DNA of 64,000 nt from Chryseobacterium taeanense (GCF_900099685.1 NZ_FNDW01000001.1:124001-188000); one strand, 5' to 3'. Counted from the stretch's first letter, positions 18,626 to 28,255 are shown. Notes: a model not told the origin generated them from the letters alone. Made by a program: numbers and translations.

Positions 18626-19360
18626 ATGGCCAATATCTTACACAAAATCAAAGCGTATCTCTACGATAACACCTTAACCAAAGACAATCCCAATGATTTC
18701 ATTGCCCGCACGGCAAGCGAGCGTTCTCTTTCTGTAAAACAGATTTGTGAAGCCGCCGCCAGCCGCGGTGGGGCAGATGTTTCCGCTTCGGCGATGGAAC
18801 ATGCTACCGAGCTGTTCCTGAAAGAAATGGCGTACCAACTGTGTGATGGCTTTTCGGTCAATACCGGATATTTTACTGCAAGTACTACCATCCGCGGGGT
18901 ATTCGACAGTCCGTCGGAGACGTTTAACAAAGAGAAGCACAGCATTATCTTCCAGTTCAACCAGGGAGAAAAGCTACGGGCTGAGATTTCAAACATTGAG
19001 GTAGAAATCCTTGGCGTAGCAGAAGCTTCTGCGGTGATCTTGCAGGTAACAGATATGAAGAGCGGCTCTGTCAATGATCTTCTTACGCCGGGCAGAAACC
19101 TGAAGATAGTGGGCAGCAAGATTAAAATCATGGGCGATAATCCTACGCGGGGAGTTTATTTCATCAATACTACTACCCAAGACAGAACAATGGTAGAGGC
19201 ATTCGATATTGTAACGAACAATCCGTCAGAGCTTATGGTGGTGATTCCGGCATTACCGGCAGGCACCTACAATCTGGAAGTGGTGACGCAGTTCACACAA
19301 GGCGCTCTTCTGAAAGAACCGCGAACAGCTACCCTTGATAAGCTGCTTACTGTGATGTAA
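18626..19360 (+). CDS. HU-like DNA-binding protein with C-terminal DUF4469 domain
   Basis: A 244-residue protein. Residues 1-125 match the HU/IHF-like DNA-binding fold found in Bacteroidota (MANILHKIKAYLYDN start, a DVSASAMEHATELFLKEMAYQL helix, then VNTGYFTASTTIRGVFDS as the beta-arm region). Residues 140-244 fit DUF4469, an immunoglobulin-like domain (LTPGRNLKIVGSKIKIMGDNPTRGVYFIN). Such proteins are common in Bacteroides and Chryseobacterium and are thought to bind DNA, but their role is unclear. The gene is visibly more GC-rich than its neighbours (GCCGCCAGCCGCGGTGG and similar runs), which suggests transfer. It is followed within 30 bases by an array of 23-bp operator-like dyads. Confidence 0.85.
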   Translation: MANILHKIKAYLYDNTLTKDNPNDFIARTASERSLSVKQICEAAASRGGADVSASAMEHATELFLKEMAYQLCDGFSVNTGYFTASTTIRGVFDSPSETFNKEKHSIIFQFNQGEKLRAEISNIEVEILGVAEASAVILQVTDMKSGSVNDLLTPGRNLKIVGSKIKIMGDNPTRGVYFINTTTQDRTMVEAFDIVTNNPSELMVVIPALPAGTYNLEVVTQFTQGALLKEPRTATLDKLLTVM

Positions 19361-19385
19361 GGACAGGCGTATTTGTCAACACCGT

Positions 19386-19472
19386 GTTGACCGCCCGATC
19401 AATGGTGCGTTGACCGCTCGGTCAAGGGTGTGTTGACCGCCCGAGTGTGGGTATGTTGACCGTACGGTATGA
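19386..19472. repeat. Array of four 23-bp units carrying TTGACCG dyads
   Basis: GTTGACCG recurs at 19386, 19409, 19432 and 19455, an exact 23-bp period. The second unit holds the perfect dyad TTGACCGCTCGGTCAA, the first has one mismatch, and the last two keep only the left half and the centre. It sits just 3' of the HU-like gene and 5' of a terminator. Confidence 0.8.
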
Positions 19473-19512
19473 ATATTCATAGTTTAGGGTTTACGATTTA
19501 CCTAAACGAGGG

Positions 19513-19545
19513 GGCTGTCCAAACTTTTAGGACAGCCTCTTTTTT
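19513..19545 (+). terminator. Rho-independent terminator
   Basis: GGCTGTCC (19513-19520) pairs with GGACAGCC (19530-19537), followed by CTCTTTTTT. It ends the transcript of the HU-like gene. The stretch 19546-19699 is AT-rich and holds nothing else recognisable. Confidence 0.8.
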
Positions 19546-19699
19546 GCAATTAGGAGCAAAATCTGAAATAGCAAACGAGACTTTAAATAAAGAATCAAGT
19601 GAATTATTGTTAATATTTTATATAAACTATTTATTGTTTATGTATTTTAATGGTTTAATTTAAATTGTTGTGATTTTTATATAAAATAATTATTTGTAT

Positions 19700-19732
19700 T
19701 TTGAAATTAATAATAAAAAATGTTTAGATTTG
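19700..19732 (+). promoter_or_regulatory. Promoter of the giant metalloprotease
   Basis: TTTG at 19700-19703 and TAGATTTG at 19725-19732, 21 bases apart, lie 27 bases before the start codon. Confidence 0.55.
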
Positions 19733-19759
19733 TATAATTAATATAATATTGAGAAAGTT

Positions 19760-22700
19760 ATGAAGAAAAATTTTACTTCTTTCTTTTTCCTTTTTTTGTT
19801 TGCGATTACCAGTGCACAATGGAGTCCCACGACATTCAGAGGAGAAAAAACAAGAGCAGGCTCAGATATTAAAAGCTATTACACTCTTGACATTTCTTTA
19901 CTAAAGTCTCAATTGGCCAAAGCCCAGGAAACGGGGAAAAATGCAAAACCCGTCACAATTTCTTTGCCAACTTTAGAAGGAAAAATTGAAAAATTTGCCG
20001 TTTACAGCTTCCCGGTGGTTGTAAAGGAATTGGCAGATCAGTATCAACTGGGATCTTATGTAGGTGTCGGGATTGATGATCCCGGTAAATATCTGAGATT
20101 TAGTTTGGCACCGGATGATTTTCAGTCAATGATTATCAAAAACGGTGTGTATGAATTCATAGAACCGGCCGACAAAGGAAAAACAGTGTATGGTGTGCAT
20201 CCAAAAACTGATAAAAGCAATGAAGGTTTCCTATGCTCTATGAACGAAAACCTGTTGACAAAGCAGGAGATTGACAAGCTTTATAAAGCGGGGAAATCAT
20301 TCACTAATCAGACAACTGATTTTGCCAAATCATCTGATAAAAAATACAGAACGATGAGATTGGCAATGTCTGTGACAGGCGAATACACACAATACTTCGG
20401 AGGTACTGTAGCTAATGCATTAACTGCAATAAATGCTACATTAACCAGAGTAAACGGAGTATTTGAGAAAGATTTTGCTCTACACTTAAATTTGCAGAAC
20501 TTTCCGAATGTAATTTATACAGACCCTGCTACTGATCCTTATTCTCCTTCAGCGCAGATGAATAACTGGAATCTTCAGCTGCAGCAGACACTTACAACAA
20601 ATGTAGGAAGTGCCAACTATGATATCGGTCACTTGTTCGGTGCATCCGGAGGTGGTGGGAATGCCGGATGTATAGGTTGCGTGTGCGTAGATCCTGCTAG
20701 CAGTAATGCTACGCAAAAGGGATCAGGATACACTTCTCCCGCTGATGGAATTCCACAGGGAGATAATTTTGATATTGATTACGTAGCCCATGAAATGGGA
20801 CATCAGCTGGGAGCTAATCACACATTCTCCCACGGACTTGAAGGTGCAGGAGTAAACGTAGAGCCGGGTTCCGGGTCTACTATTATGGGATATGCCGGAA
20901 TTACGGGACCCAATACTGACGTTCAGCCACATTCGGATCCTTATTTTCATGCAGTAAGTATTACTCAGGTTCAAAACAATCTTACTAGTAAAACCTGTGA
21001 TGTTGAAACTACAATCAATAACAATGCTCCTGTAATTTCACCTTTACCAACGTATAATATTCCTAAAGGGACGGCATTCGTGCTGACGGCCTCTGCAACA
21101 GATGCTGAAAATGACCCTATGACTTATTGTTGGGAGGAAGTAGACAATGCAACTGTTACGATTAATAAAAATAATTTAGGAACAACTGCGAGTGGAGCTT
21201 CGTTCAGATCATTCAATCCGACGACTAGCCCTACAAGATATTTTCCTAAATTATCATCAGTTTTAGCTGGTGTTTTAAATAATTCCAATAATGGATGGGA
21301 GTCTGTTTCTACTGTTGCAAGAAATACAAATTTCAGAGTAACTGTTAGGGATAATAATCCTGTTCCAACCCAACAGCAGACACAATATGCCAACCAGCAA
21401 ATTATTGTAGGAAATGATGGGCCTTTTAAAGTAACAACTTCTACGGCTTATAATAACGGCCCGACTTCTGTTACATGGGATGTTGTAAATACTACGGCAG
21501 CTCCATATAATGTGGGCAACGTAAAAATTGATTACACAACCGATAATGGTGTGACCTGGACGGTTGCATCAGCTTCTACTCCTAATGATGGTAACGAATC
21601 TCTAACCCTTAACGGTCTTACTTTAGGAGGAACCGTTAAAATCAGAGTAAGCTCCATAGGAAATGTTTTCTATGCCATAGGAAGTGCTACAGTAGCTAAT
21701 CTAGCCAGCTGTACCGGTGCGGCTCCAACGGGTATAGTGGTATCTGCAATTACACAAACTACAGCCACGGTTACATGGACGGCGACTGCAAACTCAACGT
21801 ACGTTGTTCAATACCGTCCGGTAGGAAGTACAACATGGATCACAGTTCCGTCTACCGGAAACTCTGTAAACCTTTCAGGTCTAAGTGATGGTATTCAGTA
21901 TGAAGTACAGGTAGCTACCGTTTGTACAGGTGTTCAGGGACCTTTCTCTGCATCTACAAACTTTACAACACTTGGTCTTAATTACTGTACCATGACTTCA
22001 AGTAACTTTAGTGATGAATACATATCTAATGTTACGGTAACTCCGACTGGTGCGTCTGTAATGAGTAATAATTCTGCCGGATCTACATATACTGATTACA
22101 CAACCACACCAAGTGCATTGGTGAATCTTGTAATAGGATCTGCAGCCAACACAATATCAGTTACTAAATTCTGGACAGGAACTACATTCAGTGAAGGAGT
22201 TGGTGTCTGGATTGATTTCAACAGAAACGGAGTATTTGAAGCTTCTGAGCAGATCATGAATACTCCTGCGAATACCACAACTCCGGTTTCGGCTACTTTC
22301 GCGGTACCTGCAACGGCTTATAATGGCCCTGCTACTACAAGAATGAGAGTGGCAATGCAGTTTTTTAGTTCGCCTACAATGTGTACAAGTTTTACCTATG
22401 GAGAGGTTGAGGACTATGCTGTAAAACTAATTCAGCCAATTCCTTGTACAAGCAATGCGCCGCTTAACCTTAGTGTTACCAATATTACGGCAACTTCTGC
22501 TTATGTAATGTGGGATCCTGCTGTAGGTGCGACTTATGTATTGCAATACAGACCTTTAGGTTCTACAACATGGACGACTGTACCTTTGACTACCAATGCG
22601 TACACGATCAATGGTCTATCAGAACAAACTGACTATGAAGTTCAGGTTGCCTATGTATGTTCAGGTACTACAGGAACGTTTACTGCTCCGATGCCGTTTA

Positions 22701-25700
22701 CCACACCTGAGGTAACTTATTGTACAATCACCTCGAATAATAACGCCAACGGATATATTTCTAATGTAACAGTTACTCCTACCAATTCATATGTTATGAG
22801 TAATAATTCAGGAGCAAATACGTACACAAACTATTCTCCGGATCCTACAAAACTCATTACATTAGTTCGTAACACTACAAACAACAGTATATCTGTTTCT
22901 AAATCATGGCTTGGCACATTTAACTCATCATTAGCGGTGGGTGCATGGATTGATTTCAACAGAAACGGTATTTTTGAAACAGGTGAAAGAGTAATTAATA
23001 CAACTGCAAATACAACGACTCCTATCAGTGCTACATTCACTGTTCCGGGAACCGCTTATAACGGTCCGCTGACGTTAAGAATGAGAGTGATTTTCTCTAC
23101 AAGCACGATTACAAATCCTTGTGCAACAATAGCTGATGGAGAAATTGAAGATTACGCTGTGAAGATCATTGATCTTTCTCCTTGTTCTGCAGCAGCACCA
23201 TCTCCGATTGTTGTTTCAAACGTTACTGCATCAACTGCTATGGTTTCCTGGATTAATGCTACCGGGGCGACTTATACATTGAGATACAGAACGGGTACAG
23301 GTGCCTGGACGGTTATTGCTCCGGCAACAAATCCTTATACCATTGCAAACCTAAACGGAAATACCACATATGAAGTGCAGGTAGCAACTATTTGTGGAGG
23401 TAGTACGGGAGCTTGGTCTGGATCTGTTAACTTTACGACTCCTGCGATATCTTACTGTAATTCTGGTACAGCTTCTGTTACTAACGGCTTTATTAATAAT
23501 ATCACGGTAACAGGTACTGCTACACCTACAATGTCCAACAATTCAGGGTCTAGTACTTACACTGATTACTCTAATGATCCTACTAAAATTGTCACGCTGG
23601 CCAGAAACTCTACCAATAATGTACTTTCAGTAGGAAGAACAATATTATCAGGTACTTATTCTACCTATGCATGGATAGATTTTAACGGGGACGGAGTATT
23701 TAATAATAATCCTACTACGGTGCCGGGTGGAGAAAGAATTATGAATCTTGGTTATTCTTCTACAACACCTGTTACAGCTACATTCCCTGTTCCTGCCGGA
23801 GCCTATTCCGGAACGAACAAAGTGAAAATGCGTGTTATCGTATATTATCTTACACCAACAGATGCCTGCTCACCTCTTACAAGTAACGGGGAAGTTGAGG
23901 ATTATCAGGTGAAATTTATAGATATTCAGCCGTGTACTACAGCTGCTCCTTCAGGAATTACCGTATCAAATATTGCGGCTACTACAGCCACTGTATCCTG
24001 GATATCTTCTACCGGAGCAACATATCTTGTGAGATGGAGAACAACCAATCCTGTCGGAGCATGGAACGTTTCTCCTGGACCGATCAATGGAAACTCTTAC
24101 AATATTACAGGGCTTACAGAGCAAACGGCTTATGAAGTACAGGTGGCCACAATATGTGGAGGAAGTCAGGGACCTTGGTCTACCTCAACACCATTTACGA
24201 CCACTCCAATTACTTATTGTAATATGACAGGTACCGGTACAACTGATTTTATTTCCAATGTTACAGTAACTTCTGTGAATCCGGGAATTCCTCCGATGAG
24301 TAATACTTCGGTTCAGACAAATTATATCAGCTATACAACGCCGGCTACATTAATTAATCTTGAAATAGGTTCTACAGGGAATCAGATTTCGGTTGCTAAA
24401 AACGGAGGTCAGAATGATGCCGTAACAGCATGGATTGATTTCAACAGAAACGGAGTGTTTGAAACTAACGAGCAAATCATGACTTCTCCGGCTAGTACAA
24501 CCAGTCCTGTGACAGCTACTTTTGCAGTACCTGCGAATGCATATAACGGACCTTTAACTACAACCATGAGAGTGGTGCTGAAGCGTTCAAGTGCTCCTGT
24601 AATGTGTCAGAATGTTACCAACGGAGAGGTTGAAGATTATGCTGTAAAGCTGAGACCATGCTCTACAACGGCACCTACAAGTGTATCATTCAATACAATT
24701 ACCCATACTTCTGCGAATATTACCTGGACTGTACCTACAGGAGGTCTTACATTTATTGTAAGATATAGAGTGGCCGGTACATCTACGTGGACAGAGGTAG
24801 TAACTTCTACACTAACAGGAAACCCACCTTTGGCTCTAACAGGCTTAACGCCTGCAACAACATACGAAGTACAGATTGCGGCAAGCTGTGGAACTACTCC
24901 GGGAACATTTACACCGGTTCAGACTTTCACAACAAGATGTGATCCTACACCTCCGAATGTAACCATTGGTACTGTGACGACAAACTCTGCAGTAGTAACA
25001 TGGGCTCCTGTAGTACCAAGTGCTACCTACGTATTAAGATACAGAATCGTAGGAACCACATTATGGACTACCGTGAACATCACAACACCACCATTGAATA
25101 CCTACACCATTCAGGGATTAAGCCCATATACAACGTATGAGGTTCAGGTGGCTAATATCTGTAATGGAGAAACAACGGTGAATGCATGGTCTAATCCTAA
25201 AGTATTTACTACTGAGAGAACATGCGAATTACCTCCTCCGGGACTTACGATTACCAACCTTACTCCAACAACTGCAATAGTGGTTTGGGATCCGTTCCCT
25301 GGAGCAACGTATATCATAAGATATAGAAAAGTTGGCATTCCTAGCTGGACGACGGTTACCTCGAATACCAATACCATTACACTGACAGGTTTACTGGAAT
25401 TAACGCAATACGAATTACAGGTTGCCAATGTATGTAGTGGTACGCCGGGTACTTATACCCTTCCGTACTTCTTTACAACTCCGACTGTTATCTATTGTAA
25501 TATGTCTTCAGCATCTTCTTCATCAGAGTATATTTCTAAAGTTAAAGTGGTGCCAAATGGAAAAGATACAATGGAAAATGCATCAGGAGCATCCAACTAT
25601 ACAGACTATACAGGTGATCCGCTGAAGTTTATAGAATTGATCCAAGGGTCTTCTAACAATCAGATTACCATTGATAAAAAACTTTCCGGAAATGCAGAAG

Positions 25701-26203
25701 CTGGGGTAGCTGTCTGGATTGATTTCAACAGAAACGGATATTTTGATATCAATGAAAGAGTCTTGGCAGTAGCTCCAAATACAAATTCTACTGTAAGCGG
25801 AACATTTACTGTACCGGCAGATGCTTTCATCAGCCTGACAGATTACAAGTATGTAGTTATGAGAGTTGCAATGGCGAAAGATGCTATCCCTGTAAACTGT
25901 ACCAATTTCCCTAATGGCGAAGTTGAAGACTATACAGTGAGAATATCTAAACCTCTTATTTCAAACCCAATTAACCAGACGGATATTTTAATCTATCCGA
26001 ACCCGGTAAGTTCTGTATTGTATGTGAAAAATATCAGCAAAAAAGCTAATTATAAGATCTACAATGCAGCCGGACAATTGGTGTCAAGCGGAATTATCCT
26101 GAACAACAAGATTGATGTTCATGCACTAATAAATGGAGTGTATATCATCGATATTCAGGATGGAAATGATATCTCAGTTCAGAAGAAATTTATTAAAGAA
26201 TAA
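19760..26203 (+). CDS. Giant reprolysin-like metalloprotease with seven FN3 and five GEVED modules and a T9SS tail
   Basis: A 2147-residue exported protein. After a signal peptide (to about 20, ITSAQ) and a propeptide closely related to that of the gene at 11823, the metzincin site HEMGHQLGANH lies at 344-354. From about residue 650 the modules run FN3-GEVED four times (FN3 near 650, 895, 1141 and 1391, each followed by a GEVED domain closed by GE(V/I)EDY), then three FN3 in a row (1633, 1727, 1821), then a fifth GEVED (1912-2060). Each GEVED has the acidic AWIDFNRNGVFE-like loop, a calcium-binding-like pattern. The T9SS type A tail is 2076-2147 (LIYPNPVSSVLY). The protein is probably cell-surface anchored or released and acts on polymers or proteins. 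The next gene is convergent, beyond a terminator. Confidence 0.92.
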   Translation: MKKNFTSFFFLFLFAITSAQWSPTTFRGEKTRAGSDIKSYYTLDISLLKSQLAKAQETGKNAKPVTISLPTLEGKIEKFAVYSFPVVVKELADQYQLGSYVGVGIDDPGKYLRFSLAPDDFQSMIIKNGVYEFIEPADKGKTVYGVHPKTDKSNEGFLCSMNENLLTKQEIDKLYKAGKSFTNQTTDFAKSSDKKYRTMRLAMSVTGEYTQYFGGTVANALTAINATLTRVNGVFEKDFALHLNLQNFPNVIYTDPATDPYSPSAQMNNWNLQLQQTLTTNVGSANYDIGHLFGASGGGGNAGCIGCVCVDPASSNATQKGSGYTSPADGIPQGDNFDIDYVAHEMGHQLGANHTFSHGLEGAGVNVEPGSGSTIMGYAGITGPNTDVQPHSDPYFHAVSITQVQNNLTSKTCDVETTINNNAPVISPLPTYNIPKGTAFVLTASATDAENDPMTYCWEEVDNATVTINKNNLGTTASGASFRSFNPTTSPTRYFPKLSSVLAGVLNNSNNGWESVSTVARNTNFRVTVRDNNPVPTQQQTQYANQQIIVGNDGPFKVTTSTAYNNGPTSVTWDVVNTTAAPYNVGNVKIDYTTDNGVTWTVASASTPNDGNESLTLNGLTLGGTVKIRVSSIGNVFYAIGSATVANLASCTGAAPTGIVVSAITQTTATVTWTATANSTYVVQYRPVGSTTWITVPSTGNSVNLSGLSDGIQYEVQVATVCTGVQGPFSASTNFTTLGLNYCTMTSSNFSDEYISNVTVTPTGASVMSNNSAGSTYTDYTTTPSALVNLVIGSAANTISVTKFWTGTTFSEGVGVWIDFNRNGVFEASEQIMNTPANTTTPVSATFAVPATAYNGPATTRMRVAMQFFSSPTMCTSFTYGEVEDYAVKLIQPIPCTSNAPLNLSVTNITATSAYVMWDPAVGATYVLQYRPLGSTTWTTVPLTTNAYTINGLSEQTDYEVQVAYVCSGTTGTFTAPMPFTTPEVTYCTITSNNNANGYISNVTVTPTNSYVMSNNSGANTYTNYSPDPTKLITLVRNTTNNSISVSKSWLGTFNSSLAVGAWIDFNRNGIFETGERVINTTANTTTPISATFTVPGTAYNGPLTLRMRVIFSTSTITNPCATIADGEIEDYAVKIIDLSPCSAAAPSPIVVSNVTASTAMVSWINATGATYTLRYRTGTGAWTVIAPATNPYTIANLNGNTTYEVQVATICGGSTGAWSGSVNFTTPAISYCNSGTASVTNGFINNITVTGTATPTMSNNSGSSTYTDYSNDPTKIVTLARNSTNNVLSVGRTILSGTYSTYAWIDFNGDGVFNNNPTTVPGGERIMNLGYSSTTPVTATFPVPAGAYSGTNKVKMRVIVYYLTPTDACSPLTSNGEVEDYQVKFIDIQPCTTAAPSGITVSNIAATTATVSWISSTGATYLVRWRTTNPVGAWNVSPGPINGNSYNITGLTEQTAYEVQVATICGGSQGPWSTSTPFTTTPITYCNMTGTGTTDFISNVTVTSVNPGIPPMSNTSVQTNYISYTTPATLINLEIGSTGNQISVAKNGGQNDAVTAWIDFNRNGVFETNEQIMTSPASTTSPVTATFAVPANAYNGPLTTTMRVVLKRSSAPVMCQNVTNGEVEDYAVKLRPCSTTAPTSVSFNTITHTSANITWTVPTGGLTFIVRYRVAGTSTWTEVVTSTLTGNPPLALTGLTPATTYEVQIAASCGTTPGTFTPVQTFTTRCDPTPPNVTIGTVTTNSAVVTWAPVVPSATYVLRYRIVGTTLWTTVNITTPPLNTYTIQGLSPYTTYEVQVANICNGETTVNAWSNPKVFTTERTCELPPPGLTITNLTPTTAIVVWDPFPGATYIIRYRKVGIPSWTTVTSNTNTITLTGLLELTQYELQVANVCSGTPGTYTLPYFFTTPTVIYCNMSSASSSSEYISKVKVVPNGKDTMENASGASNYTDYTGDPLKFIELIQGSSNNQITIDKKLSGNAEAGVAVWIDFNRNGYFDINERVLAVAPNTNSTVSGTFTVPADAFISLTDYKYVVMRVAMAKDAIPVNCTNFPNGEVEDYTVRISKPLISNPINQTDILIYPNPVSSVLYVKNISKKANYKIYNAAGQLVSSGIILNNKIDVHALINGVYIIDIQDGNDISVQKKFIKE

Positions 26204-26227
26204 ATCATTTAACTATTAATCATCTTA

Positions 26228-26259
26228 ACAGGCTCTCAATATTGAGAGCCTGTTTTTTT
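26228..26259 (+). terminator. Rho-independent terminator of the giant protease
   Basis: ACAGGCTCTCAAT and its perfect complement form a 13-bp stem (26228-26253), followed by a T run. Confidence 0.85.
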
Positions 26260-26271
26260 ATGTCTTTTTAC

Positions 26272-26544
26272 CGGAGGTCAGTAGGGTTATACCCAAGGTC
26301 AGTGGAGCAATACCCGAAGTAAGTAGAACATTACTCAAGGTCAGTAAGATTATACCCGAGGTAAGTAAGGTTATACCCAAGGTCAGTAGAGCAATACCCG
26401 AAGTCAGTAGAATATTACTCGAAGTAAGTAAGGTTATACCCAAGGTCAGTGGAGCAATACCCGAAGTCAGTAAGATTATACCCAAGGTGAGTAGGGCAAT
26501 ACCCGAAGTAAGTAGAAAAATACCTAATATCAATAGAGCAATAC
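26272..26544. repeat. 21-bp minisatellite, about 13 units
   Basis: Thirteen degenerate 21-bp units of the type GGTCAGTAGAGCAATACCC are joined head to tail without spacers, with a partial fourteenth after 26544. Variation alternates between a GGTTATAC type and a GAGCAATAC type. Read on the minus strand it gives a meaningless Leu/Thr repeat peptide. It fills the gap between two convergent transcripts. Confidence 0.9.
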
Positions 26545-26582
26545 TTAAGGTGAATAAAGGTGGAACTCCAATTGTTAGGTAT

Positions 26583-26615
26583 AAAAAAACTCACTGATTT
26601 TTTCCAGTGAGTTTT
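26583..26615 (-). terminator. Rho-independent terminator of the leftward coaE transcript
   Basis: AAAACTCACTG (26586-26596) pairs with CAGTGAGTTTT (26605-26615); on the minus strand the T run falls at 26589-26583, just after coaE. Confidence 0.75.
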
Positions 26616-26618
26616 AAT

Positions 26619-27254
26619 TTATTCGATATCAAAGATTACCTTTTCGGTATGGTCTTTAAGATCTTCCAGATTGGTATTGTTATAAATGATGCAGTCTGCC
26701 AGCTTGATCTTATCTTTTTCGGGCATTTGTCTTTCCATAACGGCCTGGACTTCTCTATACGTTTTACCGTCTCGGTCCATCACCCTTTTAATTCTGATAT
26801 TGTCTTCGGCAGTTACCAGCACAGATTTGTAGCATTCCCGGTGTAGTTTTAGCTCAAACAATAAAGCTGTTTCTTTAAAGACCAAATACTTGGTTTGCTT
26901 TTTTACCCAGTTTTCAAAATCGATACGTACAGCCGGATGAATAATCTCGTTCAGTTGCCGAAGCAGATCTGTATTGCTGAAAACTTTTTCCGCTACGAAT
27001 TTTCTGTTATAAAATCCGTTTTCATCATATGCATCTTCGCCTAAGATTTCTTTAATCTTTATCTTCAGATCTTCATTTTCATTTACAATATCTTTTGCCC
27101 GCTCATCAGAATAATAGACAGGAAATCCGAATTCTTCAATGAATCTGGCTACGGTTGTTTTCCCTGAGCCTATCCCTCCTGTGAGGCCGATAACCTTGGG
27201 TGATGATAATGGTTCCGGTTCGGCTTTCTGAGTTTCTGAATGTAGTTCTTCCAT
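26619..27254 (-). CDS. coaE: Dephospho-CoA kinase
   Basis: Last step of coenzyme A synthesis: it phosphorylates the 3'-hydroxyl of dephospho-CoA with ATP. The 211-residue protein has the P-loop GGIGSGKT at 26-33 and a downstream ETALLFE segment with the lid and CoA-binding helices. The first 20 residues (an acidic, Pro-rich stretch before VIGLTGG) are an extension compared with the E. coli enzyme; no later ATG is available before the P-loop, so this start was kept. It follows the MBL-fold gene after 7 bases and is probably co-transcribed with it. Confidence 0.93.
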   Translation of the reverse strand: MEELHSETQKAEPEPLSSPKVIGLTGGIGSGKTTVARFIEEFGFPVYYSDERAKDIVNENEDLKIKIKEILGEDAYDENGFYNRKFVAEKVFSNTDLLRQLNEIIHPAVRIDFENWVKKQTKYLVFKETALLFELKLHRECYKSVLVTAEDNIRIKRVMDRDGKTYREVQAVMERQMPEKDKIKLADCIIYNNTNLEDLKDHTEKVIFDIE

Positions 27255-27261
27255 AGTTTAC

Positions 27262-28128
27262 TTAATATCCGAAAACATCATTAAAGCTAAAAGTTTCATC
27301 CAGCCTTACGCCTTTTTCTGTCATTTTCAGGCTAGCCAGCTCATGGTGGGCATCATGTTCAAAGAACAGCAGATATTCATTGTCGATACACTGTTTCAGG
27401 AACTTTCCTTTCTCTTCTAAAGTAAGGAGAGGTCTGGTGTCATATCCCATCACATATACCTGATTGATATGTCCTGCCGTAGGAATAAGATCAGCCGCGA
27501 AAACGATTGTTTTTTCCTGATATTGAATCACAGGAAGCATCTGTTTTTCTGTATGTCCGTCTACGAAGATTACGTCCATTTTAAGATCCGGAGCAAACCC
27601 GTAATTCCCTGTTGTCGGAAGAGGTAAAAAATTCAATTGGCCACTTTCTTGGATCGGTATAATATTTTCTTTTAAAAAACTTGCTTTTTCTCTTGCGTTA
27701 GGCTCTGTTGCCCATTGCCAGTGATTTTCATTCGTCCAGAAGTGTGCATTTTTAAAAGCAGGTCTGTAGCCGGTTCTATCATCATTCCATTCAATAGCTC
27801 CGCCACAATGGTCGAAGTGAAGGTGTGTAAGAAAAACATCGGTAATGTCTTCTCTTACAAAACCATATTTCTTTAAATTTTTATCTAATGTATCGTCTCC
27901 CCAAAGCGAATAATGGCTGAAGAACTTTTCGTCCTGCTTATCACCCAGTCCGCAATCGATCAGGATAAGTTTCTTTCCGTCTTCCACCAGCAGAGAACGT
28001 GTTCCCAGCTCTATCAGGTTTCTTTCGTCTGCAGGATTGGTCTTTTCCCACAGACTCTTTGGGACGACTCCGAACATGGCTCCGCCGTCGAGTTTAAATT
28101 TTCCACATTGTATTGGATATAATTTCAT
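27262..28128 (-). CDS. MBL-fold metallo-hydrolase
   Basis: A 288-residue cytoplasmic protein of the metallo-beta-lactamase superfamily. It contains the metal-binding THLHFDH at 101-107, a later FVDGHTEKQ histidine and the AADLIPT aspartate that complete a dinuclear site. No signal peptide is seen. The closest recognisable style is the quorum-quenching lactonase/N-acyl hydrolase-like branch, but substrate cannot be read from the sequence. It lies 7 bases upstream of coaE in the same direction and 127 bases downstream of ruvB. Confidence 0.85.
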   Translation of the reverse strand: MKLYPIQCGKFKLDGGAMFGVVPKSLWEKTNPADERNLIELGTRSLLVEDGKKLILIDCGLGDKQDEKFFSHYSLWGDDTLDKNLKKYGFVREDITDVFLTHLHFDHCGGAIEWNDDRTGYRPAFKNAHFWTNENHWQWATEPNAREKASFLKENIIPIQESGQLNFLPLPTTGNYGFAPDLKMDVIFVDGHTEKQMLPVIQYQEKTIVFAADLIPTAGHINQVYVMGYDTRPLLTLEEKGKFLKQCIDNEYLLFFEHDAHHELASLKMTEKGVRLDETFSFNDVFGY

Positions 28129-28255
28129 ATAATATTAAGATTTATAATGTTGTTTATTTTAATAGTTTTATATCTGAAAAAATAAGATTTTCATGGCAGT
28201 TTTAAAAATTATTTACATGAAATTTTACTGCTGCTACTGATAACTACTTATGATT

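Noticed and set aside
19469..19663. Frame of 64 residues after the dyad array
   Set aside because: It runs straight through a strong terminator and contains low-complexity sequence.
26258..26533. Leftward frame with Leu/Thr heptads resembling a repeat protein
   Set aside because: It is the translation of the 21-bp minisatellite, which is a multiple of three; low complexity and no start signal.
26272..26544. Possible CRISPR array
   Set aside because: Units are joined without spacers and are only 21 bp; no cas genes nearby.
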